Assembly: GCA_025800395.1 (NCBI GenBank)
Contig: JAOXRU010000275.1
Span: forward strand, 1-48,079
Direction of reading: 5' to 3'
Source of the DNA: Flavobacteriaceae bacterium
GTDB lineage: Bacteria; Bacteroidota; Bacteroidia; Flavobacteriales; Flavobacteriaceae
DNA: 48,079 nucleotides
Shown: positions 7,157-17,000 of the stretch, piece by piece
How positions within the stretch are numbered: position 1 is the first letter of the stretch
Layout: every line of letters starts with the position of its first letter
Notes under the pieces: model-generated
The model's input: only the letters and a program-made list of their open reading frames with translations
Told to the model about the DNA's origin: nothing
Databases searched by the model: none
Position numbers and translations under genes: made by a program

Positions 7157-9541
7157 ATGAAGAAGAATTTAACAAACATAAACGAAGGACTTCACCTCCC
7201 TTTTCGAATTCGAGTTAGCTTTAAAAAACTAATTTCCGAATACGAACAACATGCCAATAGCAGCAATCCGCTCCTTGCAGATAGGGCAAATAAAATCTTG
7301 GAAGTAAAAGAGCAATTTCCAATTTTAACAGAAGGCTTTGAAGAGGTACAAGTGCTAAAGGACAATAAATCTGCTATTAAAGAAATTTTGGAAGACACCT
7401 TTACTACGGTGCTTACCAAAAATGAAATAAAAGCAGCTACTGTTCCGTTTCAGAGCTTGGTGTTTAATAAATCTAAGCGCTTTAAAAACATCCTAAAAAC
7501 AGCAGGAGAAGATTTTGAACTAAAGATCTTTAATGTTTCCGATGACGAGAAGTACATCATGGCTTGCCTTATTATCCTCATGTCGCACTATCAGGTCAAT
7601 ATAGACTATAGCCGCCCGCTGTTTTACAATATCCCAGACGAAAACAACATCATGCGCTCCTATCGCATTCTTTACAATGCGGATTACATGGAGATGATCC
7701 CTACAGAGGAAGCAAAAAACCTAAGTCAAGAAGACATTAGGTTGTTGTTAGACAATTTTGACGATATCGATTTGTGGAAAGAAAAGTTTCCACCAAATAG
7801 CTATATTGCCTCTGGTATAGTAATATCTAATATGTTTGATCTTACTGCAGATCAATCTATTTCCACCTTAAAAAGCAACTTACTCATCCAAGACAAGCCA
7901 AACCAGGCTTCGAATGATCATATGATAGATGAGTTTGAACAAATTTTTAGATCCTTGTTTAAACTGCCCGAGTTGCGTGTTGGCTTTACCCTTTACAATG
8001 AAGATGAGAATATGTTTGAAGCTGTACCCATACCAGGTGTGAATTCCTATATTCTCATGGATAAAGATTCTCTCTCTTGCGACAACTCTCTTTGCAACAA
8101 TAGCTACGACCAACTTGTAGAAAAGAAAAAGTACTTCTCTATTTCCGACTTAGAAAGAGAATTAAAGAACAAACCCGAGAATAGCACCTTTCAAAATCTG
8201 GTAGACTCTGGTTATAAAAGTGCCGTTTTTGCACCTATAACAGATAAACACCAGGTACTAGCTATTCTAGAAATTATTTCTCCAGAGGCTTATGACCTGC
8301 ATTCTGTAAACGCCAATAAGCTAGATAATGTAATGCCTTTTTTGCTTTCGGAAGTATTGCGCTCCAAGAAGGCAGAAGAAAATCATATTGGAGCATTTAT
8401 TCAAAAAGAATTCACCTCTATACATCCGTCCGTTTCTTGGAAGTTTGAACAAGAAGCTAAAAGATATTTAAGAGAAGAATCGCAGGGCCATGATCCAGAC
8501 ATTAAAGATATTGTGTTTGAGGATGTATATCCGCTATACGGGCAAATAGATATTAGACATTCTTCCGCTGCAAGAAACAACGCTATTAGAAAAGATCTCA
8601 AAGCCCAGCTACAGCTGTTGTTAGAAATTTTCGCAGAGACCAAACGAGAGGAAGGCTTGCCTATCTACGACGAAATCCTTTTCCGCTTGGAATATTTCTC
8701 ACAACAAATACAAAAAGAATATCGAACAGATAGTGAAGAAACCATATCCGACTTTTTTGAAGAAGAAATACATCCACACTTAGATCATATTCAAAACCTC
8801 ACCAGCAAGTTAGAGGCCATGGTTGTAAACTACCAACTCTCTACCAACCAAGAAGAAGGGGTCTACCATTTCAGAAAAGATTATGACCATTCGGTGCGCA
8901 TTATCAACAATGAAATGGCTACCATCATAGACAACAAACAACTGGAAGCACAACAAATGTTCCCGCATATGTTTGAGCGTTACAAGACAGATGGCGTAGA
9001 GCACAATATGTTTATAGGGGCTAGTATTTCCCAAAGTAGAAAATTTAGCCTTATTTACCTTCAAAACTTGCGGTTGTGGCAATTGCAAACCATGTGCGAA
9101 ATGGAAAATGCCTTTTACCAATTACAGTCAGAACTACCTATAAGACTAGAAGTAGCCTCGCTTATACTGGTGCACAGCAGTCCTTTATCTATTCGCTTCC
9201 GCTTAGACGAACACAAGTTTGATGTAGATGGCACCTACAATGCCAAATACGAAGTCATCAAAAAACGTTTGGATAAGGCTTTTATAAAAAGCACCCAAGA
9301 ACGCATTACCCAAGCAGGAAAAATCACCATTGTATATTCCAACAAGAAAGACGAAAACGAGTATAAGCGCTACTTACAATTATTGCATGCTAAAAATTTG
9401 GTAAGCAACAATATAGAGTTGCTCGAAGTAGAACCATTACAAGGGGTGAGCGGACTCAAAGCATTGCGTGCCGATGTTTTATACAACACCACAGAAGCTA
9501 CAGATAGATTGTACAAATTAGAAGAACTTAAAAAACTGTAA
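7157..9541 (+). CDS. large GAF-domain-like protein of unknown role
   Basis: 794 residues from the ATG at 7157 (MKKNLTNINEGLHLPFRIRV); the 8 codons upstream lack features of a start. It is soluble with no signal peptide. A GAF-like module sits in the middle (about 250-410), ending SAVFAPITDKHQVLAILEII, a typical last GAF strand and helix. The second half is charged and helical. I recognise it as a conserved flavobacterial protein usually annotated only as GAF domain-containing. The ligand is unknown. It stands alone, with no kinase, cyclase or phosphodiesterase domain and no such gene adjacent. Confidence 0.75.
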   Translation: MKKNLTNINEGLHLPFRIRVSFKKLISEYEQHANSSNPLLADRANKILEVKEQFPILTEGFEEVQVLKDNKSAIKEILEDTFTTVLTKNEIKAATVPFQSLVFNKSKRFKNILKTAGEDFELKIFNVSDDEKYIMACLIILMSHYQVNIDYSRPLFYNIPDENNIMRSYRILYNADYMEMIPTEEAKNLSQEDIRLLLDNFDDIDLWKEKFPPNSYIASGIVISNMFDLTADQSISTLKSNLLIQDKPNQASNDHMIDEFEQIFRSLFKLPELRVGFTLYNEDENMFEAVPIPGVNSYILMDKDSLSCDNSLCNNSYDQLVEKKKYFSISDLERELKNKPENSTFQNLVDSGYKSAVFAPITDKHQVLAILEIISPEAYDLHSVNANKLDNVMPFLLSEVLRSKKAEENHIGAFIQKEFTSIHPSVSWKFEQEAKRYLREESQGHDPDIKDIVFEDVYPLYGQIDIRHSSAARNNAIRKDLKAQLQLLLEIFAETKREEGLPIYDEILFRLEYFSQQIQKEYRTDSEETISDFFEEEIHPHLDHIQNLTSKLEAMVVNYQLSTNQEEGVYHFRKDYDHSVRIINNEMATIIDNKQLEAQQMFPHMFERYKTDGVEHNMFIGASISQSRKFSLIYLQNLRLWQLQTMCEMENAFYQLQSELPIRLEVASLILVHSSPLSIRFRLDEHKFDVDGTYNAKYEVIKKRLDKAFIKSTQERITQAGKITIVYSNKKDENEYKRYLQLLHAKNLVSNNIELLEVEPLQGVSGLKALRADVLYNTTEATDRLYKLEELKKL

Positions 9542-9673
9542 TCCGCACCAAAAGCACTAAGTACAAAAAAACCGTAGATATATTTCAACTCATCATACGG
9601 CTTTCTAGTCTATCCCTTTTTGAGAATACACCCCTCCACAGCTCACAATCTAATTGTGTTGCAAATTTCTTGC

Positions 9674-9910
9674 TTATTTGTCAAAATCAGACACCACATA
9701 TTTTGTATCCCCTAGTGTCATGCGACCAAGCCATAGGATCACCCAGTCTACGCTTCCCTGAAAAATAAAGTTGTTTTTAGAAAAACCTCCGTTTATATGA
9801 TTTTTATTGGCATAATCGCCAATCTTAAAGTTATACCATTTCTAGTTTAAAATCACCCCATTAAATAGCACCTCTTTCCTTTCTATTTCCATAAATCCCG
9901 AATTATGCAT
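9674..9910 (-). pseudogene. small decayed gene with an in-frame TAG
   Basis: On the minus strand the frame reads MHNSGFMEIERKEVLFNGVI from ATG 9908-9910, meets TAG at 9842-9844, then continues open for 55 codons (WYNFKIGDYANKNHINGGF, later FQGSVDWVILWLGRMTLGD) to TAA at 9674-9676. Both halves look like real protein and are in the same frame. The frame stays open upstream to a TGA at 9941-9943. The TAG lies inside a partial copy of the dispersed hairpin repeat (9833-9853), which suggests that the repeat interrupted the gene. No family recognised. It lies downstream of the serine hydrolase gene on the same strand. Confidence 0.5.
9833..9853. repeat. dispersed hairpin repeat, partial copy 2
   Basis: 21 nt matching the first 21 positions of copy 1 at 20 of 21; the right arm (GGTAT) is missing and replaced by CACCCC. 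It sits within the decayed gene at 9674-9910. Confidence 0.55.
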
Positions 9911-9986
9911 CAAAAAATCTTTTGCGTAAAAAAACAAATTTCATCGTTAAAAACTTTATTTCCAAAAACTTAACGAAAGAAACAAA

Positions 9987-11072
9987 CTAGTTTATAAGAG
10001 CATTTAGTTTTTCCCACAATAGGTTATCAAAACTAGATAAGGCAAAATGCGTTTCGCTAGTTTGTGCTGCTTGCCCCATACGAACAACCACCATATTTTT
10101 GCTCGGCACTACATATATCCGCTGCTCATGCGCACCCATAGCTGCATACATATCATCTGGTGCATTGGGTACAATTTTATCCTTAAATTCCTCTTGTGAT
10201 TTGGGCAACATATATCTCGATTTACCATTGAGCCACCACATATAGCCATAAGCCGGATTTATCGATTGAGAGCTTTGTATACTCGCAGCAAAATAATCGG
10301 CATCTACTACTTGGTTTTCTTCCCATTTACCGCCATTGAGCGCCAGCAAGCCAAATCTTGCCATACTGCGGGTATCGCTAAAATAAATCTTGAATACCGG
10401 ACCAAAGTCCCAATACCCATTCATACCTATCTTGTTTTCCAAGCCAGTCTTAAAGTAATCTTTATAGTCTTGGTTGCTTGCACTTGCCACCACATCGAAG
10501 AGTTTCTGAAATACGTTGTGATAAGACCAACGATCGCCAGCATCTGCCACATAGGTCATATTTGCCTTAGTCACCAAATTGGTGTCATCTGCCATACCCG
10601 AACTCATGGTCAACAAATGAAAGGGAGTTACCAAATCTTCTTTAGCCAACGGCATGCTCGTCCAATTGTTGCCAAGATAGTACGACACTTTGTTATGAAT
10701 ATCCAATAAATTATTTTGTTGTGCTATACCTGTAATTGCAGTCACCAAAGTCTTGCCAGCACTATTCCAGCGCCAACTATCATTTGCTGTATGCCCATCA
10801 AAATAAGACTCCATCACTATTCTACCGTTTACCAGCACCATAAATGATTTGGTATTGGTATTACTCAAAAAATCTTGTAGCGGCTGAACGGCTGCATCCT
10901 CCCACTGCATATCCGCAATAGTAAGAGTTTCCCAGTCGCCAGAAGAAGGCGGAAAATACATACTAGTAGGCACCGGATTAGATGGAACTTCTTCTTTATC
11001 CTCATCTTTACCACAACTCACCAAAAATAAACACAACACCAACAACAGCTTAGGAAAATAAAAGTGTTTCAT
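9987..11072 (-). CDS. lipoprotein serine hydrolase, beta-lactamase class C family
   Basis: 361 residues. Lipobox FLVSC gives lipidated Cys20, followed by an acidic linker. The catalytic SxxK is S104-A-G-K107 in RWNSAGKTLV and the YxN motif is Y184-H-N186; an MWWLNG segment and AMGAHEQRIYVVP close the fold. The family (Pfam Beta-lactamase, PF00144) includes esterases, D-aminopeptidases and PBP-like proteins, so true beta-lactam resistance is unlikely for this type. It would act on the periplasmic face of a membrane or at the surface. It stands alone, with a decayed small gene behind it and 98 nt separating it from the gene upstream. The substrate is not predictable. Confidence 0.85.
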   Translation of the reverse strand: MKHFYFPKLLLVLCLFLVSCGKDEDKEEVPSNPVPTSMYFPPSSGDWETLTIADMQWEDAAVQPLQDFLSNTNTKSFMVLVNGRIVMESYFDGHTANDSWRWNSAGKTLVTAITGIAQQNNLLDIHNKVSYYLGNNWTSMPLAKEDLVTPFHLLTMSSGMADDTNLVTKANMTYVADAGDRWSYHNVFQKLFDVVASASNQDYKDYFKTGLENKIGMNGYWDFGPVFKIYFSDTRSMARFGLLALNGGKWEENQVVDADYFAASIQSSQSINPAYGYMWWLNGKSRYMLPKSQEEFKDKIVPNAPDDMYAAMGAHEQRIYVVPSKNMVVVRMGQAAQTSETHFALSSFDNLLWEKLNALIN

Positions 11073-11170
11073 GACTATATTTTTTCTAATTAGACTACAT
11101 TCACAACCAATGGTTTAAAAAACTTTTATATCTAACGAAAAAAAATGATATAAATTTCGATAACACCCTA

Positions 11171-12664
11171 TTAATCTTTTACTAAGCGAACAGAAAACCC
11201 CCAATTTGCATCGGTATTGAATCCTTGCACATTTGCGGACCAACCAATATCATAAGCAAAAGGTATTTGTGTTGGGTTTATAATGGAGGCTGCTGCTTGG
11301 GTTGCAGACCAAAAATAACTATTGGAACCAAAATCAGAAAAACTTCCTGTGGTATGTCGATAACCATCGAGCAAAGCATCAAAACCACTGCTACCATTTA
11401 TACGCAAAGCTGTAGCTGCTGCTCCAAACCCACCAAGTTCATTACACAATTGTGCCCAATCGGCATTAGTAGGCAAATGCCATCCCGGAATCTGGTTTGA
11501 CACATCCATAGCTGCATTCCAGGTATACAATCTACCATTGGTATTACAATTGTTGACATTATTATCAAAGCACCAACTCGATCCAAGATGATGATTGGAA
11601 ACATTAAGATTCTCTGCCATCCAGCATTGTTTGCCGATCACTACCGTTTTATAGGTCTTACCACCAACTACCAGATCTGGACAATCTACCGGCACACCAA
11701 ATGCTACCCGAAACCCAATACCTTTACCCGTATGCTCTTGGGCAGCTCCAAATCTGCTAGACACTTGTGTAAATACTTTTTGGGTATCGTTGCTAAACCA
11801 ATTTCCACCACGCAATACCTTATGGTTGTTTTTCGAACTTACCGAAGGACCAGTAGGATCTATTTGACTGATATTGGAATAAGCACCGTACCAGTCCGCA
11901 CACCATTCCATTACATTGCCACTCATATCATATATCCCCAATTCGTTGCTTGCCTTTTGACCTACTGCATGGGTATACACATTGTTAAAATTGCTTTGCC
12001 CTCCACTATTGCTATTTGCAACATACCAAGAAACCTCTTGAATATTGTTGCTGCCCGCATAAGCATATTGCTGAGAGAGGCTACCGCCCCGAGCAGCATA
12101 CTCCCATTCGGCTTCCGTAGGTAAACGACCGCACTTCCATTTGGCATAAGCATTGGCTCCGTACCAACTAACCTCTATTACCGGATAATGCTGTAACCCA
12201 TTTTCTACTTTAAAAAAACCCGAACTACTATCGAAATATATCATACAATTGGGAGAAGCCATATCTATATACTGTACTTGTCCATAACTGGCATCGTTGT
12301 GGAGACCATTTGCTGCTACCTGAGTTACGTTAAGAAACTTTGCGTATTGCTGATTGGTAATTTCCTTTCTGCTAATTCTAAAATCCGAAAGGGTAACACT
12401 ATGCACTGGCTTGGCAGCCTGTAAACAATAATTCCCCTGATCGTTGGTACATCCCATTTGGAACGTACCTCCAACTACTTCCACCCATTCAATACCGCAA
12501 GTATTTCCTATCGGCGCTTTGGGAAGCATTGGAAAGGGCTTGGGCTTTGCCTGCAATACGGTTTCGCGCACCACTACTTTCTTTCTTTTTATAGGCCTAA
12601 GCTGCCCATAAGCAGCATTGGTGATCAACACCAATAAAAAGAAACTAACAATATTTCTAAACAT
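11171..12664 (-). CDS. secreted FGE-sulfatase (SUMF1) domain protein with FISUMP C-terminal domain
   Basis: 497 residues from ATG 12664 (MFRNIVSFFLLVLITNAAYG, a signal peptide); a longer frame from 12712 would add 16 residues before the signal. After a basic linker comes a formylglycine-generating-enzyme-like domain (about 60-325) with GGTFQMG, KEITNQQYAKF, RLPTEAEWEYAARGG and GNVMEWCADW. A second module follows (about 330-497), with CWMAENLNV, WHLPTNADWAQL and FWSAT, the marks of the Fibrobacter succinogenes major paralogous (FISUMP) domain. Both modules are C-type-lectin-like folds that usually bind ligand at the surface rather than modify sulfatases. No sulfatase gene is nearby. The same FGE fold is found in gliding proteins GldJ/GldK, but this is not one of them. 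Confidence 0.88.
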   Translation of the reverse strand: MFRNIVSFFLLVLITNAAYGQLRPIKRKKVVVRETVLQAKPKPFPMLPKAPIGNTCGIEWVEVVGGTFQMGCTNDQGNYCLQAAKPVHSVTLSDFRISRKEITNQQYAKFLNVTQVAANGLHNDASYGQVQYIDMASPNCMIYFDSSSGFFKVENGLQHYPVIEVSWYGANAYAKWKCGRLPTEAEWEYAARGGSLSQQYAYAGSNNIQEVSWYVANSNSGGQSNFNNVYTHAVGQKASNELGIYDMSGNVMEWCADWYGAYSNISQIDPTGPSVSSKNNHKVLRGGNWFSNDTQKVFTQVSSRFGAAQEHTGKGIGFRVAFGVPVDCPDLVVGGKTYKTVVIGKQCWMAENLNVSNHHLGSSWCFDNNVNNCNTNGRLYTWNAAMDVSNQIPGWHLPTNADWAQLCNELGGFGAAATALRINGSSGFDALLDGYRHTTGSFSDFGSNSYFWSATQAAASIINPTQIPFAYDIGWSANVQGFNTDANWGFSVRLVKD

Positions 12665-12793
12665 ATTTATAAGATTATGATTGTATATACGAGTAGAGAT
12701 CGAATAACACATTATCTCCCAGGCAAGATGTAGCAGATAAAAACCTTTTCCCTACACCCTACAATATTCTATTGCAAAGAAAACCACGAAATA

Positions 12794-13984
12794 CTATTCC
12801 AAAATACGACCAGTGCCGTAAAAATGGAATGCGATTCCAAAGCTAATCACCGTAATAATAATTCCGATTACAAATATGGTATAGGTGTTTCGCAACAATT
12901 TGTATTTCCGGTGCAACACCTTCCCCAAGTAGTACAAATCTTTGGTTAGCGCTCGGTGCAAATGCTCTTTATCTTTTACCATATCGAGCATGGCATCTTC
13001 ATAATCCTCCAAACGCATTTTATGAAAATTCCCAAAAAACAAGAGGTTCACCTTTTTTGCTGCCAAGTCTTGTTGGGTAAACATCACATCGGTAACATTT
13101 GGTCGGGTTGCTAATACCGACATGACTATAGACGCCACACTAAAGATTAGAAATATACTTGTTGGAACTACCAAATAATAATTACTCGGATTGTCTAGTT
13201 TTGGAATCAGATTCGACAAGGCAACCGACACAATAATAGCATTTACCGAGAGCAATATATTGGCTTTGGTGTCTGCAATACTACTCAGATTAATATGATT
13301 TCGCAGCGCAACCCTATACATGGTTTGCACCGTACGCTCTGGGCTTTCCTCTTTTAGGCGCATCTTGGTGCGCTCCTTACTTAGTATTTCCTTATCACGC
13401 TTGGCTGCCTTTTTCAACTTTGCCAGCAAGGCTGCTTTCTTTGGCTGCCAATGTTGCAAAGCATATTTGGTATAGTAACAATGCTTGTTTTCCAACACTT
13501 CTATATTGATCTTACGCCACTTCTTCGCTCCAATTTTATCCCCTTTTACCAGTTCAAATTCTTTTCGCAACTGCCGTGTAATTTCGCCAAAATCTTCGCG
13601 AGCAAAATGAGAACAGTCAGCATCTCTCAATATCTTCTCCAACTCGTTTTTTGGCTCATATTCCCATACCGTTGCCATAATCAAATCACAAACAGCCAAT
13701 ATTTCTTCTTCTGCTACAGCCTCTTGCTGCAAAAATTCCTTGGCAATTTCACAACTCTTCTCCTCGTGATTCTCATATCCATCTACATAACCAGTATCGT
13801 GAAACCAAGCTGCTAAACGCAACACCTTCAAGGATTTTGCCTCCAGAGACATCCCCGCTGCTATTTCTTCTGCACTTTTAACAACCCTTTGGGTGTGATT
13901 TAAGTTGTGATATAAAATATTATTGCTTAGTTTAACGCTCAATAAGTCGCTTACATATATACTTGCTTTGGCAATTATCTCCAT
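12794..13984 (-). CDS. HD-domain hydrolase fused to a Pycsar-effector-like membrane domain
   Basis: 396 residues. The N-terminal half (about 1-190) is an HD hydrolase: YHNLNHTQRV (His26/His30), FHDTGY (His62-Asp63), a further ENHEE and RDAD at 120-123. The C-terminal half carries INLSSIADTKANILLSVNA (231-249) and three membrane segments (about 243-262, 271-292, 368-388). This matches the domain (DUF5706) of PycTM-type effectors in Pycsar cyclic-nucleotide defence. HD proteins often hydrolyse nucleotides, so a built-in nucleotide sensor or off-switch is imaginable. No pyrimidine cyclase gene is nearby. The gene is divergent from the phosphoesterase-barrel gene with a 47-nt gap. Domain reading is firm; a defence role is inference. 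Confidence 0.85.
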   Translation of the reverse strand: MEIIAKASIYVSDLLSVKLSNNILYHNLNHTQRVVKSAEEIAAGMSLEAKSLKVLRLAAWFHDTGYVDGYENHEEKSCEIAKEFLQQEAVAEEEILAVCDLIMATVWEYEPKNELEKILRDADCSHFAREDFGEITRQLRKEFELVKGDKIGAKKWRKINIEVLENKHCYYTKYALQHWQPKKAALLAKLKKAAKRDKEILSKERTKMRLKEESPERTVQTMYRVALRNHINLSSIADTKANILLSVNAIIVSVALSNLIPKLDNPSNYYLVVPTSIFLIFSVASIVMSVLATRPNVTDVMFTQQDLAAKKVNLLFFGNFHKMRLEDYEDAMLDMVKDKEHLHRALTKDLYYLGKVLHRKYKLLRNTYTIFVIGIIITVISFGIAFHFYGTGRILE

Positions 13985-14031
13985 GGATCGGTGGTTTATT
14001 GAAAACTAAAATTAACAAATTCAAACTTTAA

Positions 14032-17000
14032 ATGTACAAGAAGATACATATTTCTACTATTTTTCTTCTATTAACCCTCTTCAGTCTTACTGGTTGTGCC
14101 ACCTATAATTTGCAATACAGAGAAAAAGCCCTATTAAAAGAATTTCCTGAAAACAGAAATATTCGCCACAGTTTTTATTTGGTGGGAGACGCAGGGAACA
14201 ATACTATAGGCGATACTACTATAGCTCTAAAAGGCTTTCATCATGCCCTCCGCAATGCCCCAGCTGCAAGTACTGCCCTTTTTCTGGGGGATAATATATA
14301 CCCAAAAGGCCTCGAACCAAAAAACAGTCCCAATAGAAGATTTGGAGAATGGCAATTGCAATTGCAAACAGGTATCGCCAAGGATTTTGCTGGCACACCC
14401 ATTTTTATACCTGGCAACCACGATTGGTACAGTGGACTCACCGCACTAAAAAGACAGGAAAAATATATAGAACAAGAGCTGGGTAAAAACAGTTTTTTAC
14501 CAGAAAATGGCTGCCCATTAAAGAAAGTAGAGATAAATGAGGAAGTGGTCTTGCTCATCGTAGACTCACAATGGTATATCACCAAATGGAACCATCATCC
14601 TACGATAAATGACGATTGTGAAATAAAAACCCGAGATGCATTTTTTGAAGCTCTAGCCAGTTATCTCAAGAAATCGCGAGGAAAAACTACAATCATCGCT
14701 ATACACAACCCCATGTATTCCAATGGCACCCATGGCGACATTTATGGCGTAAAACAACATATGTATCCTGTCCCAGGCTTGGGAACTTTGGCCTCGGTAT
14801 TGCGAAAAACTTCTGGGGTATCTCATGCCGATTTACAAAACAAGCGGTATTTGGAACTCCGCAAACGCATGATCACTTTGGCTCACGAAAACGGCAAAGT
14901 GATATTTGTATCCGGACACGATCACAACCTTCAATATCTGTGGGAACAAAATCTCCCGCATATTATCAGCGGCTCTGGATCTAAAGTTTCGCCAACTAAA
15001 AATCGGGGCGGTGGGAAATTTTCATTTGGCGCCATGGGCTGGGCTCGACTAGATGTATTTGAAGATGGAGGATCTATAATACGCTTTTACCAAGGCACCG
15101 ATAGCAAAGCTGTCTTTCAATCAGAAGTGTATCCTGCCAATCAAAAGGCTACAGAAAAAACCTACCCCAAAGCAGCCAATACCGTAGTTGCTTCGGTATA
15201 TAGCCAAGCGGAGACCACCAAAGGAAAAGTGTTTACCAATCTCTGGGGAAAACGCTATCGCGATCAATACAGCAAAGCCATTGCAGCCCAAACCGTTTTG
15301 CTCGACACCCTATACGGAGGACTAGTGCCCATCCGAAAAGGAGGAGGCAATCAAACTACATCACTAAGATTGCGCAATCCCGATGGCAAAGAATACAGCA
15401 TGAGAGCCCTGCGCAAAAATCCCACCCAATATTTGCAAGCTGTAGCTTTTAAAGACCTATATCTCAAAGAAGATCTCGACCAAACCTATGCCGAAGAATT
15501 GCTACTAGATGGATTTACAGGCTCGCATCCTTATGCACCATTTGCAGTAGATGATCTGGCACAGGCATTGGGAATCTATCATACCAATCCGAAATTGTTT
15601 TGGGTGCCAAAACAAAAAGCCCTCGGAGATTTCAATCTAGAATTTGGAGATCAGCTGTATATGATAGAAGAAAGGGCAGCAGGCAATTGGGAAAATTTAG
15701 CTTCTTTTGGAAATAGCACCAAGATTATCAGTACAGCCGATATGCTGGAAAAACTACGATCGGACGAAAAATATCAGGTAGACACTCGTGCCTATCTGCG
15801 CGCAAGACTTTTTGATATGCTTATAGGCGACTGGGATAGACATGAAGACCAATGGCGCTGGGCCACCTTTTATGAAAACAAAAAAGTAGTTTTTCGCCCC
15901 ATCCCACGCGATAGAGACCAAGCATTTTCCATTATGGATGATGGTAGCTTGTTGGGTATAGGCACGGCTCTGATCCCAGGCATTAGAATGCTTCGTTCTT
16001 ACAAAGAGGATCTTCGCAAACCACGATGGTTCAATGTGGCGGCCTACCCCCTAGACGTAGCCCTGATGTCTAGCTTAGAACACCGTATCTGGGAACAAGA
16101 AGCTGCATATATACAACACAACCTCACCGACAAGGTCATCGAAAAAGCCTTTCTAGACTTCCCCAAACCTGTGCAAGATGCACGTATGGAAGAAATTAAA
16201 AGTAAACTCCGAGGCAGAAGATCCAACCTTCTCAAAATAGCAAATGCATATTACAAAAGAGTAAGAAGAGTAGCGGTAATCACAGGAACAGACAAAGACG
16301 ATTGGTTTGACATACAACGACAAAAAAACGGGGCTACTAAAGTCACGGTCTACCGTATCAAAAAAGGGAAGAAAGCAGAAATTATTCACCAATCCACCTA
16401 TTATATATCTACCACCCCAGAAATATGGATCTATGGCCTAGACGACAAAGACCGTTTTGAAGTTAGTGGCAAAGGCAACAAGCTCATTAAGTTGCGAATC
16501 GTTGGAGGACAAGGAAAAGACAATTACCGCATTATGAATGGTCGCAAATTGATTGTTTACGACTACAAAAGCAAAAAAAATCGGTTTGAAACCACCATGG
16601 GCAGACGAAAATTGATAGATAATTACGATGTAAATACTTATTATCACAAAAAACCAAAAGATCATCGCAACCAAATTATACCTATCCTTGGATTCAACCC
16701 AGACGATGGCTTCAAGCTAGGAATCAAAGAAACCCTAAATCTTTACGGGTTTGAGCGCAATCCATTTACGACACAACACAAGGTAAATGCCGCCTTTTAT
16801 GTAGCTACTAGTGGATGGGAATTTAATTATACAGGCACCTTTGCGCATATCATGCGCAATTGGAACCTTAGAGCGGATGTGTTGTATACCACCCCAAACT
16901 ATAGTATTAACTTTTTTGGATGGGGAAACAAAACGGTAAACCCTCGGCACAATGGCGACAAAACCTTAGACTACAATCGTATGCGCATCAGTACTTTTCG

